A stretch of 64,000 nucleotides of DNA from Malachius bipustulatus (Eukaryota; Arthropoda; Insecta; Coleoptera; Melyridae), in contig OU342630.1 of the NCBI GenBank assembly GCA_910589415.1, forward strand, positions 20,431,867 to 20,495,866, read 5' to 3'. Shown in pieces: positions 61,535-64,000 of this stretch (the stretch's first letter is position 1; every line of letters begins with the position of its first letter). The notes under the pieces were generated by a model, which made no database searches, was not told the DNA's origin, and saw nothing but the letters and a program-made list of their open reading frames with translations. The position numbers and the translations under genes were made by a program.

Positions 61535-64000
61535 TAGTGTAACCTGGGTCGCCTTTTACGTCCTGGTTGACGGTAAAGAATGGTGATGTAAACTATCTGG
61601 ACTCTCAAAATGGAGGTGCTGCGTCATGCGCAGTCAAGTCAGTAATGTGGCCCCAGACTGAATGGTTTTGAAAAAGAAGAACCCCTTTGACGTTTGAAAT
61701 GTGAACTTGTCTGTCATGAATGACTGTTTGGATTTCCCGCCCTGAAGGTTTGATTTGAATTTAAAGTTCTCCCTCCCTGATTTCAAATAAATGACCACAT
61801 CACTTACTTACCGTTTGTGGTCGTCGTTTACCTTTGGCTCATGATTTACCTGGGCTCGTGTTTTACCTTTTGGCTCGTGATCGTCTAGCTTTTCACCTGT
61901 TTTGGACCATCCGTCGTGTTCGTAGTAACCTTATTTTGGTTCGTTCGTAGCAAACGCTACGAAAATACTTTGAGAGAGTCTTTTGTTGAGAGATAGGAGA
62001 TTTAATTTAAAAGACAGAGTTTCCCCTTTGAAATGAATTGATTTATTGACTTTTAAATTGATTTGAATGTTTAGTCTGTTTACCCAGTGATCCCAAAAAG
62101 GGTTTTCCTCCTAAGAAAGTTTATAGTCACGAGGAAAAAAAGAAAACCCAGTGAAAAGAACCGACCTCGGACTTGCAAAGTGCCAAGAAATAAAATACAA
62201 AAATATACAAGAAAAACACACAACGAAACACATACAATGAAACGACGACATGTTAGAATCAAGCATTCGCTTGGGCGTTGAGGGGTGAGAACTAAATCTC
62301 TTGTATTATGGTAACCTATCATTTTAACGTTAGTCTTTGCGAACCGTTTAGTACCTGTAAAGAAAAGACATAACAAAACATACAAAAATTAGACCTTGTT
62401 GATGCGGAAGCCTAATCGACTTTCTCAACACCCCGGACTAATAGAAAAGACGTAATAAAACACACATAAATTAGACCTTGTTGATGCGGAAGCCTAATCG
62501 ACTCTCTCAACACCTCCGTGGACTAATACCAAATAAATAAAATCGATTCCAAAGGACATCCAACGTTAAAATGAGACATAACCTATACAACAGATTGAAG
62601 CGTCGTTGTCTAACGTCGCGATTCGTGAGTCAAACATACAAAATCATATCGCCGTTTCATTTAGAATTTTACATAAAAATACACCATGACAAAAACGTAA
62701 AATACAAGAGACACAACATAATATCGTCACCGTTTTGGTGCTGAATTGACATTGATAAACAAATCTGTTATATTCAGGAAGACCACATTTTATCTTTCTA
62801 TTTCAAGGACTCATACCTCCTGAAAAGGAAACAAGACACACAAAAATGCAAGTAAAAAAAAACACATAAATAGATCAGGCGAGTAAATCAATGGTAGCAA
62901 TAAATAAATAGGTCAGAGCAAGTAATCAGTAGCAATAAATAAATAGGTCAGGGCAAGTAATCAGTAGCAATCAAAACAAATAAATAGTTTAGAGTCCAGG
63001 AAATATGAAATACAAAATGAGGCCAAACATATTATATAGCAGAGGCGTTATCGATCCATAAAAAGACGGTCCTCGATAACAATTTAGAAAAGAAATCAAA
63101 TTCGTCTGTACTTGTGTCCGTTCGCATTCCAAAACAATAAAATTTCAATTTAAATAAAATGATTAATGATCAAACAAGTCACAAGTGAAATTAATTTAGC
63201 ACAAAACAGATTAAAAACAAAAGAAAGGCAAATGTTCATTAAATTGACGATAATGACAAAGAAGTTAAAAATTCACCAATAAAATGCAATCAAAGATATA
63301 ATAAAATTATACAGTGTGATCGTTTAAATAGTTTCATGAATAAAATGTAAATAAAATTGTTGAGAGCAGAAAAAGTTGAAAATACAAAGAAAATGTGCTT
63401 GATCAAAATAATAATAATAATAATAATCAAAAGGGCATGTGCTGATTCAAGATTTCAATAAATAAATTTAAATAATTCAAATAAACAAAGACATTAAAAA
63501 ATGAAACGTGTTGTAAAATGAATCATGCTTTCTGCAAAACGTGGTGTCATACAATTGGTGTAGGTAGCCTACCATCAAGGAGGGCCCCATTTGATTTTAA
63601 TGAGATAAAATTAAAAGTCGAGCAGCACGTGTTAATTTACCAATTAAAATAGATAGCAATTGTAAACCTCTTTACACACAGAAATAATTATTAAAACGCT
63701 ATGGGCATGGGCCCCATAACAAATTAAACAAAAGCCACGTGCGCCTCCTTACCATTGGCTTTTAAACAAATCATGTTTCAAACAATAAATAAACAGTAAA
63801 AGGTAAGAGCTAGTCTCTTGTAATATTGCAATAACAAATAAATAAGTAAAAGAATAAACTCACGTGTGTAGTAGGCACAAATAAACAAATAAGTAGGCAC
63901 AAATAAACAAATAACAAATGCTGGGAGTGTATAACCAAAAACAGCTGAGCTTGACGGCCCGTGTTCACTCTCTCGATGTCAGTAATAAAGTGAAGTCTGA
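61535..64000. mobile_element. A-rich, tandemly duplicated block running off the right edge
   Basis: Change in composition: A over T on the + strand, richer in GC words. Near its start GTTTACCTTTGGCTCATGAT and GTTTTACCTTTTGGCTCGTG are a local duplication. At 62361-62442 and 62443-62527 a unit containing TTAGACCTTGTTGATGCGGA and AGCCTAATCGACT is repeated. GCAAGTAATCAGTAGCAA with AATAAATAAATAGGTCAG repeats at 62896-62985. No coding frame has known motifs. The pattern (long, low-complexity strand-biased, duplicated) mirrors the T-rich block at 25.6-29.46 kb on the opposite strand. It may be the leader or LTR of a large element. Confidence 0.4.

Noticed and set aside
62361..62985. Tandem repeats considered as a CRISPR-like array
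   Set aside because: Units are adjacent without distinct spacers, and the context is a eukaryotic nuclear genome.
1..64000. tRNA, rRNA and snRNA genes
   Set aside because: No cloverleaf with A/B box words or conserved rRNA segments were noticed on either strand; a dedicated scan was not possible.

Overview
This window looks like nuclear DNA of an insect. It is AT-rich, has spliced genes with long introns, and is crowded with degenerate transposons and inverted repeats. I recognise one host protein gene, an ortholog of Drosophila cueball (cue), on the + strand. I do not assign an order or species: the recurrent TAGGTACCTAC-type words and the transposon types occur in several insect orders.

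The host gene occupies about 23.12-43.80 kb. Five coding exons (23120-23376, 24860-25020, 30258-31169, 34898-35213, 43703-43801) join in compatible phases into 580 residues. They give YWTD (LDL-receptor class B) repeats, four EGF-like modules, one transmembrane helix and a short cytoplasmic tail ending at TAA. The signal-peptide exon is missing; it must end in phase 1 upstream and I could not find it. The introns hold mobile-element debris: a T-rich 3.9-kb block, a tandemly doubled palindrome, several fold-back elements, and a MITE (miniature inverted-repeat element) 100 bp before the last exon. A short possible alternative last exon lies at 38406-38459.

The rest is mobile DNA. (1) 0.65-1.03, 47.56-49.45 and 59.44-60.56 kb hold three 5'-truncated minus-strand copies of one non-LTR retrotransposon family with reverse transcriptase, RNase H and a C-terminal zinc knuckle. 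(2) 3.21-6.40 kb is a 3.2-kb element with about 0.7-kb terminal inverted repeats around a decayed gene of the type that ends in a Cys-X-Cys cluster. (3) 7.8-9.28 kb is a decayed reverse-transcriptase C-terminus split by a 0.8-kb fold-back element. (4) 10.34-11.09 kb is an internally deleted mariner with about 120-bp inverted repeats. (5) 11.1-20.1 kb and 49.9-60 kb hold many large fold-back elements ending in variants of TACAGGGTGTCCC, several sharing one core inside different outer shells. (6) There is a 1.7-kb PIF/Harbinger element (55.6-57.3 kb) and MITEs with TTA duplications (43.06-43.60, 50.82-51.55 kb). (7) The last 2.5 kb is an A-rich, tandemly duplicated block running off the edge.

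The least expected signal is a set of long hairpins at 16.4, 17.65, 41.9, 46.95 and 56.75 kb. Their stems are unrelated or only partly related, but the tips resemble one another. In two of them the 13-nt apex is GAGCCGNAGGCGA, on opposite strands, differing only at N. The apex has the form C-GNA-G, the type known to make exceptionally stable DNA mini-hairpins, and the 41.9-kb tip contains GCGAAGC and two GCGTAGC. Shared tips with different stems are not what ordinary terminal-inverted-repeat decay predicts.
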